Positions 27,229 through 37,600 are shown, counted from the first letter of the stretch. The stretch: 64,000 bases of DNA from Paludibacteraceae bacterium (GCA_017551675.1 JAFZLC010000007.1:93040-157039); one strand, 5' to 3'. Made by a program: numbers and translations. The notes: generated by a model not told the origin, from the sequence alone.

Positions 27229-27935
27229 TGGTAAAGAAAATTTGGTTAATCATATCTGTTCTTCTCAATGTTGCCTTGGTGACAGCTTGTATTTTATTAT
27301 ATCGACATCAGTCGACTGCTGACAATCCAGAATCGAAGGATAGAAATGTGAAAACAGACATGCTTTTTTCCACTTCTTATCAGGATGGAAACATTGTATT
27401 TATTGGAGAAGAGCGAATGCAGATGTGTAACTGGAAATCACTCTTTGGTACAAATAAAATAGCCAACTTGGCAATGTACAAGAATACGATAAAAGATGAG
27501 ATAGAAAGAGCTTCTTTTATTTTTGATAATAATACCCCTTCTCAGATAGTCTTAATGTTGGGTGTTCAAGACTTGCAGTTGGAAATTCCTATTAATGAGA
27601 TTTATAACGATTTTGTTTCGTATGTGGAACTGTTGCAATCTAAATTGCCACAAACAGAGATCATCGTCATTCCAGTTTTGCCAGTGACCCCGGAGGATAA
27701 TACAATATACCCTGCGATTACAATAAATAACATAAAGGCACTTAATACGTTGATTAAGGTTTATTCTTTGGATAAAGGTCTTACATACGTGAATCTATTC
27801 ACTGATTTTTATATCGAACGATTTGATTGCATGAAGGCTGATTTTAACATCGGTGATGGTTTCCATTTTTCACAGAAGGGATATTTTGTTTTCAGAGAGA
27901 GACTAAGACCTTATTTGCGATTGGATGAAGAGTGA
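27228..27935 (+). CDS. SGNH/GDSL-fold protein lacking the catalytic serine
   Basis: This 235-residue protein has an N-terminal membrane anchor or uncleaved signal (~5-25). The fold is that of SGNH hydrolases: IVFIGEERMQMCNW stands where block I (IxFxGDSxT) should be, the block III segment LMLGVQDLQL follows, then IIVIPVLPVTPE, and block V DGFHFSQKGY with Asp210 and His213. The nucleophile Ser of GDS is Glu62 or missing (GEE at 60-62), while the D-x-x-H pair is intact. It may be inactive, bind rather than cleave its ligand, or use a different nucleophile. The one-base overlap with the glucosaminidase gene suggests a joint cell-wall or surface-glycan role. A terminator follows. Confidence 0.75.
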   Translation: MVKKIWLIISVLLNVALVTACILLYRHQSTADNPESKDRNVKTDMLFSTSYQDGNIVFIGEERMQMCNWKSLFGTNKIANLAMYKNTIKDEIERASFIFDNNTPSQIVLMLGVQDLQLEIPINEIYNDFVSYVELLQSKLPQTEIIVIPVLPVTPEDNTIYPAITINNIKALNTLIKVYSLDKGLTYVNLFTDFYIERFDCMKADFNIGDGFHFSQKGYFVFRERLRPYLRLDEE

Positions 27936-27960
27936 TTGAATGAATGATATCGAAATAAAA

Positions 27961-27999
27961 AACGCCCCTCGAAAACTGATTCGTCTTTCGAGGGGCGTT
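27961..27999. terminator. Bidirectional terminator
   Basis: AACGCCCCTCGAAA (27961-27974) and TTTCGAGGGGCGTT (27986-27999) form a perfect 14-bp stem with an 11-base loop and A/T runs on both flanks. It ends the porQ operon and the opposite DUF4922 transcript. Confidence 0.9.
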
Positions 28000-28012
28000 T
28001 TCTATTGCTCGT

Positions 28013-28897
28013 TTAATAGCATACTTGAGAGAATACATCTTCAATCACCTCTTTGGTGAGTTCATCAAAATCATTCTTTCTTGGTAGCACAAGGATGCCT
28101 GCCACGTCGATGGCACCAGGACTAATCATCTTATACTTTTCACCCTCCTCAAAAAACTGAGTGGGTCTGTGTTTCTTCCTTGGAAACACGAATAGATGCC
28201 ACTCGCCAGCTTCATAGAATCCAAACAGATTCATTAGTGGTTCGTCATCTGTCCCTGCTAACATCTGCAACTGCTTGTAGAGTTGCTCGAAATAGGATTG
28301 CGTCAATGAGGCTTTTGTACTTTTTATGTGAATGCATTTCCTTCCATAGTTGAGGAACTCTTCCATCGAGCCATCTTTACTCTCTGACAATGTTCTGACT
28401 TCAACACTCTTTAATTCTTCCTCAAAAGGTAATTGCCCTTTTAATACGGCTTGGAAATGCATGTGGTCGGGAGCTGATGCTCCACATTTGGGTCCATTGT
28501 ATAGTAACGTGTGGGATGGCAATTCCTTGCAGAAGGAGATGAAGGATGCAATGTGCGGAAGAATCTGTTGTTCTTCGTGATCTTTGATAGGTATGGTCAT
28601 GTGTCCTTTCAGAATAGGAAAAGGATTGACCAAAAGAGTGAACTTTTCATTCAATTGGATTCCTTCTTGTATAGATGGACGATTGCATTCGCAGAGAAAA
28701 CATTTCCTGTTGGCAATGGTTTTTGCATCCAGCTTGGCTCCTGAAGATACAGCTCTTGCTGGGTTGTACTGTGCATATATGCTATATGTGCCCATGTCAA
28801 ATTTGCGGAGTTCGACAGTGTCTAATTGACTGACACGATTTCGAAAATCATCCCAAACTTTTAATTGATCGTCATATAGTTTTTTATAGTCAATCAT
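28013..28897 (-). CDS. DUF4922 family protein, HIT/GalT-like nucleotidyl-phosphorylase candidate
   Basis: This 294-residue cytoplasmic protein carries CFLC (Cys66, Cys69), a zinc-knuckle-like pair, and HMHFQ (His145, His147, Gln149), which fits the H-x-H-x-Q site of the GalT/Ap4A phosphorylase branch of the HIT superfamily. Further family features are LVNPFPILKGHMTIP (~90-104) and LYNGPKCGASAPDH (~132-145). A nucleotidyl transferase or phosphorylase activity is inferred; the substrate is unknown. It follows the GT2 gene by four bases on the same strand, a common pairing in Bacteroidales. Confidence 0.8.
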   Translation of the reverse strand: MIDYKKLYDDQLKVWDDFRNRVSQLDTVELRKFDMGTYSIYAQYNPARAVSSGAKLDAKTIANRKCFLCECNRPSIQEGIQLNEKFTLLVNPFPILKGHMTIPIKDHEEQQILPHIASFISFCKELPSHTLLYNGPKCGASAPDHMHFQAVLKGQLPFEEELKSVEVRTLSESKDGSMEEFLNYGRKCIHIKSTKASLTQSYFEQLYKQLQMLAGTDDEPLMNLFGFYEAGEWHLFVFPRKKHRPTQFFEEGEKYKMISPGAIDVAGILVLPRKNDFDELTKEVIEDVFSQVCY

Positions 28898-28901
28898 TTC
28901 T

Positions 28902-30380
28902 TTACTTTTTGGGTTTGAACGATAAGTTTTTCTTGGAATTCATCTTTATTCGGTTAAGAATCTCCATCGTTCTCAAATTGTCTTTGTATTGGTTGTTTTT
29001 GTTTTGTTTGATGATGTCTAAAGAGGCATCAGAGTTATCCTCCCATCTTCTGCATAGGTAAAGGGAATCGAAGATTCTTCCTATCTGGTAGTCGTGCGAG
29101 ATAGTGAGTCCTAATGCGTAATCCTCTCCGTAGCTTGTGTTTGGTACATGAATTTTGCGTAGGATAGGGGTGTAGAACGCACGAGGTGCTCCAAGTCCGT
29201 TGATACGTAACGCATTGTTACGTCCGTTTCGTGGTGTCCATTCTTTATGATCAATCAATCCGGGGGGAATTGTGTTCATTTGAAAATCGGTGATGGTGTA
29301 ACTTCCGATTACCATAGCACATTTCTGCTCGTAGAACGCATCGACAATGGTCTGCAACGTGTTCTCTGTCTGATAGACATCGTCGCTATCTAACTGAACG
29401 GCAAACTTACCGCAGTCGGGATGCTCAACGCCTTCGTTCCAACAACCACCAATACCTAAATCTTGGCGAGTAGGAATAATGTGAATAACGCGATTGTCTT
29501 TTTTTGCATATTGATCAATGATGTCGCTGGTTCCATCTGTGGAGTGATTGTCGATGATGATGAGGTTGAATGGGAAGTTTGTCTTTTGACTCAATACGGA
29601 TTGTATCGCATCGGCAATGGTTCTAGCTCTGTTTCGAACGGGAATGATAACACTCGCTTCGTTTTTGAACGATTCTTCATCGAAATTGACACTCTTAAAT
29701 TCTGGTTCCAGATAAGCATTGATCTCTTTTAAATGGCTGAGACATGCTCTTTCTTTCTCTATCTGAGTCTCTCTGTTGCGAGGATCTACATAGTCAAACT
29801 GACCATTTCCAGCTATTGATTCATCCTCGATGAGTGTGTAGAGGTATTCGTTGATGTGAAAGGCTGGTTGCTGCGAAGTAATTGCCAATCGTGAACGGTA
29901 CCATCCTGCTGTGCGGTAGTTCTCTTTGTTGTGAGAGGACTCTCTCTGTAATAGTTTTTGATTGATAAGGACAATCGGTCCAAAGTTAAAATCGTCTCGA
30001 ACACTACCAATCTGATAGTCGATAGTAGGGTATTCCTCTCGCTTTCCTGCTTTCTCTACGTAATAGTTGGAGTAGATGATGCTGGCATGCGTGAAGGATG
30101 CAATTTGGTTGAGGCGTTCCAACCCATGCTGCCCCCAAGTAATCTTGGCAGGTTTGGGACAAAACAAAATATACTCGCTCTTAGACATTAGCGTGATGAG
30201 TCGGATGGTGCGAGAATTCTCCGGATGGGTGGTCGTAATGGTGCGGACTCCCAATTGAGGAGTTGGTACTTGCTCGGGAACAAGTAAGATAATCTCTCCG
30301 ACACAACGCTCTTGTTTAAGTTCTTTTATTGCTTGCGATGTGACCTCATCGTTGATGTATGGAATGAAACAATCAATCAT
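28902..30380 (-). CDS. Family 2 glycosyltransferase with N-terminal extension
   Basis: This 492-residue protein has an N-terminal half (~1-240) resembling a second, degenerate glycosyltransferase fold. The canonical GT-A domain starts at ~245 with ASVIIPVRNRARTIADAIQSV, followed by IIIDNHSTDGT and the metal-binding VQLDSDDVY (D-x-D). Downstream WTPRNGRNNALRINGLGAPRAF is part of the acceptor region. No membrane segment or signal is seen, so it is cytoplasmic. The acceptor and product are unknown. A promoter lies at 30449-30479, and a GGTGAGTTTCTAT element is in its leader. Confidence 0.85.
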   Translation of the reverse strand: MIDCFIPYINDEVTSQAIKELKQERCVGEIILLVPEQVPTPQLGVRTITTTHPENSRTIRLITLMSKSEYILFCPKPAKITWGQHGLERLNQIASFTHASIIYSNYYVEKAGKREEYPTIDYQIGSVRDDFNFGPIVLINQKLLQRESSHNKENYRTAGWYRSRLAITSQQPAFHINEYLYTLIEDESIAGNGQFDYVDPRNRETQIEKERACLSHLKEINAYLEPEFKSVNFDEESFKNEASVIIPVRNRARTIADAIQSVLSQKTNFPFNLIIIDNHSTDGTSDIIDQYAKKDNRVIHIIPTRQDLGIGGCWNEGVEHPDCGKFAVQLDSDDVYQTENTLQTIVDAFYEQKCAMVIGSYTITDFQMNTIPPGLIDHKEWTPRNGRNNALRINGLGAPRAFYTPILRKIHVPNTSYGEDYALGLTISHDYQIGRIFDSLYLCRRWEDNSDASLDIIKQNKNNQYKDNLRTMEILNRIKMNSKKNLSFKPKK

Positions 30381-30410
30381 AAGTGAAAATTCAAATTAAT
30401 ATTGCAAAAG

Positions 30411-30432
30411 GGTGAATTCATAGAAACTCACC
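30411..30432 (-). repeat. GGTGARTTCTAT leader element, copy C (before the GT2 gene)
   Basis: The minus strand reads GGTGAGTTTCTATGAATTCACC, an imperfect palindrome ending about 31 bases before the GT2 start codon and beginning about 10 bases after the predicted transcript start. Confidence 0.5.
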
Positions 30433-30448
30433 GAATCAAATCGTATCA

Positions 30449-30479
30449 CAAAGGTATGAAATTTCAGCCTATTCCACAA
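30449..30479 (-). promoter_or_regulatory. Promoter for the GT2-DUF4922 operon
   Basis: On the minus strand TTG (plus 30477-30479), a 20-base spacer and TACCTTTG (plus 30449-30456) match the Bacteroidetes -33/-7 pattern. Confidence 0.65.
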
Positions 30480-30518
30480 TGTTGCATTATCAACTTGAAT
30501 GGCATTTTGCTTTCTATT

Positions 30519-32384
30519 TTACTCGACAGAAACCTCTATTTTAGATTTGATCATATAAGAGAATTTCAACTCCTTTTTCTCTCCTGGTTTTAATGTGAGT
30601 TTCCAAGTGAGTTTTCCCTCTATTGGATCAATCTCAGCACCACTGCTTTCAGTAAGTTCCACTTTGACTTCATCTGTTGTGGAGATTGGATATTGGTCTT
30701 CAACAGTGATCTTTACAGACTCTGCTTTGTTGTTTTTAACGGTGATTTGCCATATCTTCTCCGTTTTATCTGTTGTCTTCGTCAGATTTTTAGATGAGTA
30801 GTTTTTCAATTCCTTACGATCAACAGCCAAGTCTCTATCCTTTCCTATGGAGAGGTGTAGCGTGTCTTCTGTCTGTCTAGCATTGATGAAACTTTCTCCC
30901 ATGTACATGTTGTTGAGGTAGAGTTTCACTTTTCCATCTAGCAAGTCCAGTTTCTTCCAATCAGGAATGGATGCAACCAGATAAACATCCTTTGATATTT
31001 TAGGAACAGCAAAATAGTTGTATTCCGCATTGATGGACATATCTTTTACAATAATCTCATGGTCGGCAGCATCGTCAGGGATCGTGTTTTTACCTGCAAT
31101 GTCGGATATGTAGTTACGAATGACCATTTGTGGTATGTTGGCCTCCATGTCGCTGGTTTGACTCTTGGTTTTATTAATTTGGATTTTGTTTTGAGATGCG
31201 TAATCCATGAACAGATTGCTCTCAATGGTATTGCTTAATTTAGAATAAGCACCTAATTCCACGTTTCTGACGGCTACGTTTTGTCCCCCTGCTGAGGTTG
31301 TGAAGGTTTGGTATCCAATGAATTCATATTTGACACGAGCATTGATTGGAACCAAAATCTCGTAGTATCCGTTTTCATCAGATTCTGTTTTGAAATCTTC
31401 TCCGCAAGAGATTAGTACACCTTTCAATGGATTTTCTTTATCTCGCACGATACCCAAAACCTTTATGTACTCATTCTCATTGAATGGTTTGTTGAATGTC
31501 CTTGTATAGTTTTGATAACCATTAGGGATGATATACTTTGTTAGCTCAGGTTTCTCATTGCTGACTGTTGGGTCGTTTTGAGATAGCGAGAGTTTCACAT
31601 CTTTCCAATTCTCTTTGCTTCCTTGACTGACGTATGCTTTTTGAATTAGATGAAGGTGTTTGTCCGCTTTGGAAATTCTTGTTTCATAGAAAGGCATCCA
31701 GGATGCGTTTCTTACGAAGTATTGAATGTTGATATCGCAGTTGGTTCCCATGCGAGCGTTTAACGTGAGTTTTAGGAAACTCTTAGGCTCGATCTGTTTG
31801 TCATATAGAAGATTGACCTTTTGCTCATTGTCGGTCAACTCCTTTTGAAGTTGGTCAATCTTCTTTTGGTTCTTGTATTCAAGTGTGGCAATCTCATTTA
31901 GATCTTTGCGTACGTAGGATGCGATACCTTGCAGTGTTGCTGCGGTGAATCCGTTATCACCACCGATGTTGTCACTTTTAAGTAACAATTCCCGTTCTTT
32001 TTTCAATACGCTGTTCTTATCCTTTAACATGTCGATTGAATCACGAAGAATACCAGCTCTTTTGTTCAGCACATTGGCCTCTTTGGTGATTTGTTTGCTG
32101 TTGGGAACCTCCACATCGTAATCGACCGACACAAGCGTTACGTCCCCTCTCTTTATACCTACCTGAATAGATTTCTTATCCAGCAAAGGAGTTATTAACG
32201 GAATCTTTACCTCCGACTGTCCAGATTTCACATTGACGTTGGCCACACGACTAACCATGGCTCCCTGTGGATAGACCATGACGTTGGTTATTTTTGATGT
32301 CGCTTCTTGTGCAGCGAATGTAGATAAGCAGCAGAGTGAAACACAGCCTGCTAATATTGTTTTGATTATATATTGTGTCTTCAT
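30519..32384 (-). CDS. DUF4139/MuiA-like exported protein
   Basis: The chosen ATG (32384) begins the signal peptide MKTQYIIKTILAGC; an ATG 18 bases upstream is also in frame and would overlap the previous gene. The mature protein (~620 residues) has the N-terminal DUF4140 region (VMVYPQGAMVSRVANV), a coiled-coil (~85-175), a carboxypeptidase-regulatory-like beta sandwich (KVLGIVRDKENPLKGVLIS, about 310-390), and a C-terminal DUF4139 region ending in GKLTWKLTLKPGEKKELKF. MuiA-like proteins are envelope proteins of unclear biochemical role. It is the downstream member of a tandem pair with the gene at 32389-34563, from which it probably arose by duplication; unlike that copy it has no plug segment. 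Confidence 0.82.
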   Translation of the reverse strand: MKTQYIIKTILAGCVSLCCLSTFAAQEATSKITNVMVYPQGAMVSRVANVNVKSGQSEVKIPLITPLLDKKSIQVGIKRGDVTLVSVDYDVEVPNSKQITKEANVLNKRAGILRDSIDMLKDKNSVLKKERELLLKSDNIGGDNGFTAATLQGIASYVRKDLNEIATLEYKNQKKIDQLQKELTDNEQKVNLLYDKQIEPKSFLKLTLNARMGTNCDINIQYFVRNASWMPFYETRISKADKHLHLIQKAYVSQGSKENWKDVKLSLSQNDPTVSNEKPELTKYIIPNGYQNYTRTFNKPFNENEYIKVLGIVRDKENPLKGVLISCGEDFKTESDENGYYEILVPINARVKYEFIGYQTFTTSAGGQNVAVRNVELGAYSKLSNTIESNLFMDYASQNKIQINKTKSQTSDMEANIPQMVIRNYISDIAGKNTIPDDAADHEIIVKDMSINAEYNYFAVPKISKDVYLVASIPDWKKLDLLDGKVKLYLNNMYMGESFINARQTEDTLHLSIGKDRDLAVDRKELKNYSSKNLTKTTDKTEKIWQITVKNNKAESVKITVEDQYPISTTDEVKVELTESSGAEIDPIEGKLTWKLTLKPGEKKELKFSYMIKSKIEVSVE

Positions 32385-32388
32385 ATAA

Positions 32389-34563
32389 TTATAAATTTTC
32401 ATCGGTTATTAATTTGTCATAAACGGAACTATCTTTGATTGTCACTTCGTATATGAATTTTATCTCTTTCTTCTCACCTGGAGCTAATTTTAACTTCCAT
32501 GTCAGTTTGCCTTCCGATTCGTTTAATGAGGCTCCTCCATTGTCAATAAGGTTTACTTTTACGGCATCATTTTGGGCGACAGGAATCTGATCCTCTACTG
32601 TGATGTCAATGTTTACTTCTTTGTTGTTTTTCACAGTGATGAGCCATTCTCTTCTGATTTTATCTTTTGTGTTGAAAAGATTTTTCTTTTGTTTGGTGAC
32701 TTGTAATTGTCTCTCTATTCCTACGTTTTTATCAACACCCAGTGAGAAGTGAAGTGTATCTTCAATCTCTTTTGGATCCCAGTAGGATTCGCCAGTATAA
32801 GTGTTGTCGGTGAAGACTCTCAGTTTGCCTGGTAAAAACTGGAAATCTTTCCAACGTGGAATTTCAGCCAACATATATACGTTAGGTGTGATTTTGGGTG
32901 CTGCATAGTAGGTGTAGTGGACAGATATCTCTTCTTGTTGCAATGCAGCTTCATGTTCCGCCCCATCAGAAGGAACGGAGTTTAACCCAGCCGATGTTTC
33001 CGTATAATCTTCCAAATTGGAGAAAACGGAATTGTATAAATCACTTCCTGTTTTAGCCCCTTTCTTAGTTGTGATCATGATGATACCATTTGCAGCACGA
33101 GAACCATAGATAGCTGTTGCAGATGCATCCTTCAAAACCTCCATTGATACGATATCATCAGGGTTAATTGATGCCAATGGGTTAGATTCTGCACTTTGCT
33201 TTCCACCTTCGATTGGCATACCATCTACTACATAAAGAGGTTGAGAGTTACCTGTCAACGTTGACGTACCACGGATACGAACATTTGAAAGACCTGGCTG
33301 TCCTTCTGCAAGCACACCAGATACACGTCCTTTTAGGGCGTTATCAACACTACCTTTAAGACTTATAATATCAGTTTCTGCTGCATCTTCCTCTATTTCA
33401 TAGTTTTTTTCTGCATATATTTTTGAGGCATCTTCCGCCAAATTAATATTTATCATGTTGACATTCTCGTTTGTGGTTTTCCGTTGAATAGAAGAGTGCC
33501 CTGAATGAGAAAATACAATTGTAGAATATGCAGGCGCTAATATTTCATAAAATCCCGATGCGTCTGTTTCTGTGGATATGTTGCCGACTGATACATGCGT
33601 ACCTTGTAAACTGCCTTTTTCATCACGTACCACACCAAAAACTTTTACCATGTTGTTTTCTGATACTTTTGTGGTTTGATTATTATGGGAGGACGTCAGA
33701 ACTTGGTATGGAAGTGTGTAGCGAGTCAATTCAGGTTTCTTGTTGTTTTTTGTCGGATTGGATTTCGTCACGGTCATCTTGATTTCATTCCAATCTTCTT
33801 GTGATTTTTGGGATACAAAAATTTTTTTGTCAATCTTCATTGTAGCCGTTTTCTCAAAAACGTGCAATTCGTAAAACGGTTTCCATTGTGCATCTTTAAT
33901 GATGTAGCTAATGGTGATGTTGGTCTCTGATGAAGTGGGAGAACTCAGTGAAATCAGGATGGAAGCTTTTGGCTTTAATGCTCGTTCGTCGAGCAATTGT
34001 AAGTTCTGACGTGAAAGACGATACTCTCTTGTGAGATCATCATACAATCGGTCGTATTTCAATGCGTTGTCTGCAATTTCATTGAGGTCTTTTCTCATAA
34101 AAGAGGCAATGCCGCTTAATTGTTCTGCATTGAATCCCTTTTTTCCTCCAATATTATCATTGGAAGTGATAATTCTCGTTTCACTCTTCAATGTATTCTT
34201 AAACGATGTCAATATTTGGAGAGAGTCTCTTATGACGGTTGTTCTATCTACTAATTTTTTATTGGCTTTTACAAATGAATCTTTGTTTGTCACTTCCATG
34301 ATGACATCGACCTTCCCCAATGTGATGTCTGAATTGGAGATTCCAATCTGAACACTCTTTTGGTCTAGTTTATGACTGATCATGGGAATCTTTATGACTG
34401 ATACGCCCGCAGGTATTTTTACATGAGCGGTTCGCTCAACCATTGCTCCTTGCTTGTAAATTGTCACCTCCTCAATCTTCGATTGTGTTGTTAGGGTGTC
34501 CGCTGCATTGACATAGGTTGCCACATATGTCAGCAGTAAAATTAGATGTATAAATCGTTTCAT
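32389..34563 (-). CDS. DUF4139/MuiA-like exported protein with an internal SusC-type TonB plug domain
   Basis: This 724-residue protein has a signal peptide (~20 residues), DUF4140 (VTIYKQGAMVERTAHV), a coiled coil (~95-180), and a carboxypeptidase-regulatory-like domain (KVFGVVRDEKGSLQGTHVS, from ~302). A plug-like segment at ~400-505 follows with the SusC hallmarks LSNVRIRGTSTLTGN, PLYVVDGMPI, DIVSMEVLKDASATAIYG and RAANGIIMITTKKG. The C-terminus is DUF4139. No outer-membrane barrel and no TonB box follow the plug, so it cannot be a transporter by itself. The regulatory-like domain plus plug order copies the start of a SusC receptor. A minus-strand -7 element TATCTTTG lies at 34605-34612. 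Confidence 0.85.
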   Translation of the reverse strand: MKRFIHLILLLTYVATYVNAADTLTTQSKIEEVTIYKQGAMVERTAHVKIPAGVSVIKIPMISHKLDQKSVQIGISNSDITLGKVDVIMEVTNKDSFVKANKKLVDRTTVIRDSLQILTSFKNTLKSETRIITSNDNIGGKKGFNAEQLSGIASFMRKDLNEIADNALKYDRLYDDLTREYRLSRQNLQLLDERALKPKASILISLSSPTSSETNITISYIIKDAQWKPFYELHVFEKTATMKIDKKIFVSQKSQEDWNEIKMTVTKSNPTKNNKKPELTRYTLPYQVLTSSHNNQTTKVSENNMVKVFGVVRDEKGSLQGTHVSVGNISTETDASGFYEILAPAYSTIVFSHSGHSSIQRKTTNENVNMININLAEDASKIYAEKNYEIEEDAAETDIISLKGSVDNALKGRVSGVLAEGQPGLSNVRIRGTSTLTGNSQPLYVVDGMPIEGGKQSAESNPLASINPDDIVSMEVLKDASATAIYGSRAANGIIMITTKKGAKTGSDLYNSVFSNLEDYTETSAGLNSVPSDGAEHEAALQQEEISVHYTYYAAPKITPNVYMLAEIPRWKDFQFLPGKLRVFTDNTYTGESYWDPKEIEDTLHFSLGVDKNVGIERQLQVTKQKKNLFNTKDKIRREWLITVKNNKEVNIDITVEDQIPVAQNDAVKVNLIDNGGASLNESEGKLTWKLKLAPGEKKEIKFIYEVTIKDSSVYDKLITDENL

Positions 34564-34604
34564 TTGTTATGTGTTTTAACCTGATATTTTACATGATAAC
34601 ATTC

Positions 34605-34612
34605 CAAAGATA
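34605..34612 (-). promoter_or_regulatory. -7 element for the tandem DUF4139 operon
   Basis: The minus strand reads TATCTTTG, an exact TANNTTTG match, 42 bases before the start codon. The -33 region is not recognisable. Confidence 0.5.
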
Positions 34613-34675
34613 GTTTAATATTTTTGAAAAAAGAAGAATACTTGAATGTGTAATCCTCCTCTTATGTAAAAAGCC

Positions 34676-37600
34676 TTATTTCTTTTCGAAAAATTGTATG
34701 ATCTCTTTCATTAATTTCAATCTTTCCGTTTCGCTTTCAATACTTTCGAATGGAACAGATGAGATGACGGTTTTGTATCGTCCGTTATAGCCCACGGTGG
34801 CAGGAAGGTTGCTTCCCTCAAAGGAGTGAATCACTTTGGAACCGTTGGATATGTCGAGCGCATCTGGCACCTCCACTGCGTATTGCTTGGAATTTGGAAT
34901 GTTGCAGTAATGGTAATATTTCTGCTTGAATGTTTTCCATGGAGAGAAATAGTTGGATAGCAATCCTTTTGTTTTTAATTTACTTTCACCTAATTTGTAT
35001 TTCAGTACGCGTTCTGCAAATTGAATAGCCTCTGTGTCGCAGGAATCTCGTTCATAAAGATCGGATGCGACATAAGCTCCATTGACATAGATGTTACCTT
35101 GTTGTCTCATTAGATATTGTCGTATGGGCTGTCTCAGACTACTAGGGAATAGCTGATAGCGAATCTCTTGTCCGACCAGAGTGCTTTTCTCTTCACCTAA
35201 AATCAAATCGATAAATCTGTAGTTTTTCAAACGAATCTTTCCTGCTTTTACCACCTCGTCGCTGCAAGAGACAAAGGAGTAACCTGCCGCCATGATGGCT
35301 TTTCCATGGATGTATGTGAAATTGAAGGTGTTACCTGCTATTTTATCATTCTCGAATAGGGCGTAACAAGCTCCATGTCCAGGATTGGCATTGTTTCTAT
35401 ATTTAGATCTTTTATTGAATGCGTATTGACCGCCTGTATAGCTGAGATCATATTTGTCGGGAACACCTTGATCTAGGTTTTCGAGGAATCCAGAGTAGTC
35501 TGGCGTGTCAAACCATTCAGGTGCGGATACGCGATGAAATCCGTTGACGATGAGTGCGGTTTTAGGTGTATTAGGCACGTATCCGACAGCCAATTCTTCG
35601 GAAGGGAAACTCTCACCTCCTTTGTTGACAGCGGTTACTTTAAATCGGTATATTTTTTTCGGCTCTAATGTCACATGCGTGGATGTTGAACGAATGATTT
35701 CGCCATTGTTCCAACCTCCTTCGTCATTGGCTGTGTAGAGAATGTAATAGTCTGGGGTGGCTGTTGGTTCAAGACTATCCTGCTGTGCAGCCCAACTAAG
35801 ATGTATCACATTGTTTTCCTCGTTGACGAATTCTGCGCCAAAAGTATTTACAGGAAGGGGTTGTATAACATATTCACGTTCTTGTTGGTATGCCAAGAAC
35901 TTCAGAATACCTTTGTATATAGACCTACTTACAGTGAAACGGAAATGAGGGTCTAATCCGTAACGCATGTCGGTGAAGTTTTGATGAGAGAGTAGTTCCA
36001 ACAGAAATGTAGGAACCTCTGGCACTCTTGCTTCGTAGTAAGATGCGTCGGTTAATTTTCTTCTTGTCCAGTCAGGACGATAGGTGTTTCGTATGTCGTT
36101 GACAATTTGGGTTTGTATGATATCAGCTAGGTCGCGAGAGACAATTCTGCGTTGCCCGTTGGCATAATTGCGTGAACCATTGCTCTCAGACATATAGATG
36201 GTCATTGTTCCGATGATACTATCGTTAAACACCTGACCGGCATCTGTATGGAATCCCATGGATAGTTGTATAGGAATATTCTTACCTGTAGTGTTAGGTG
36301 ATTTGGAGGAACCTCCGATGAGGTCGTTCACCCAGTGACCACGACACATGTAGTCATCTTTGTAGTCATCTTTGTAATCGTTTCTGTTGTAGATGGAATC
36401 AGAATAGCCAGCCCATTGAAGCCAGTAACGAGCACCCTCTAAGTAGCGAGGTTTATTGCTGTAGATGACAGAGTCTTGTTGGTTCAACCGACCGATGTTT
36501 CCATATCCTCCACCGAATCTGACGGCATCTGCCGTTATGATATCGTTGTTGTTTTTACTCTTGTTGGAGAGTTCCACACGTCCAATGCTTGGGTTGGTTC
36601 CTTTCTTGAAATTGAAGGTGCCTAAATAGATCCAGGTGCTTCCACCCATTTTTTGGTTGACGAGGTATTCCGTGGCACCACCCGTGTGGTATACAGTGTA
36701 GTGAGCGTCGGTAGCACTATTCTCGTACGAATGATAGGAGATGTAGACGGCATAGTCGCCCGATTCAGGAATCTCAGGAGTCCAATTGGCATACCCCATA
36801 CCCTCCTTACTGGTTTTGATTTTTCTGTAAGTTCCGTAGCAGAATGGATTTTCACCTTCGCGATATAGTTCACGAGGATTAGCGAATCCGGTGGTGTCGC
36901 CCCGTCTCCATTTGTTTACTTTATCGTGGCACTCTTCATAGAAGAATGTCTCGTGGTCGTCGTTGTCTACGATTACCTCATTGAGTTGAGTGTCTCGTTC
37001 CCTTGGCAACATAACGTAGGCACCTGCGTTTTCCAACATTGGAACGAGGTAGGGTAGAACATATCCGAGTGTGTAGGTGTCTTCCGTTACGCTAAATAGG
37101 TGAGGACGTTGCCAAACCCATTCGTTTTCTTTGCGCTCGTAATACCAACCGTGACTAGGCCATACGGCAAGATTGTTGTTGAGCAATCCGAGAGTGGGTT
37201 GTGACCGGTTGCTTAGGTTGGTGACGAAAGCCGTACCATCAGAGCGGTGCTTTTCAAGACGCTCTTTGTCGATTTTGTAATTCTCTCGATAAATATTAGG
37301 AACAAGGTCGGATATCTCATATTGGTTGATGTACATCTCCACCTTGTAGTTGCTGTAGGGACTTAGTAAATGCTTTCTCAAGGAGTCCTTTAAAGCTTTG
37401 ACCACCTCTTCGCGGAAAGGAATGCTTTCTAGGTATTTATTGGCATAGATGCGGACTGTTTTTTTAGATTTGATGGGGATGATGCTATCATAGCCAATTT
37501 TGTTCTGTTTGAGAATGGTATGTTGCTCTTGTAGGCTATATATGATAGATTTGAAACAAGAATCGGGCAATATAACGGGTTGTTGAGCATGACAAGTTGC

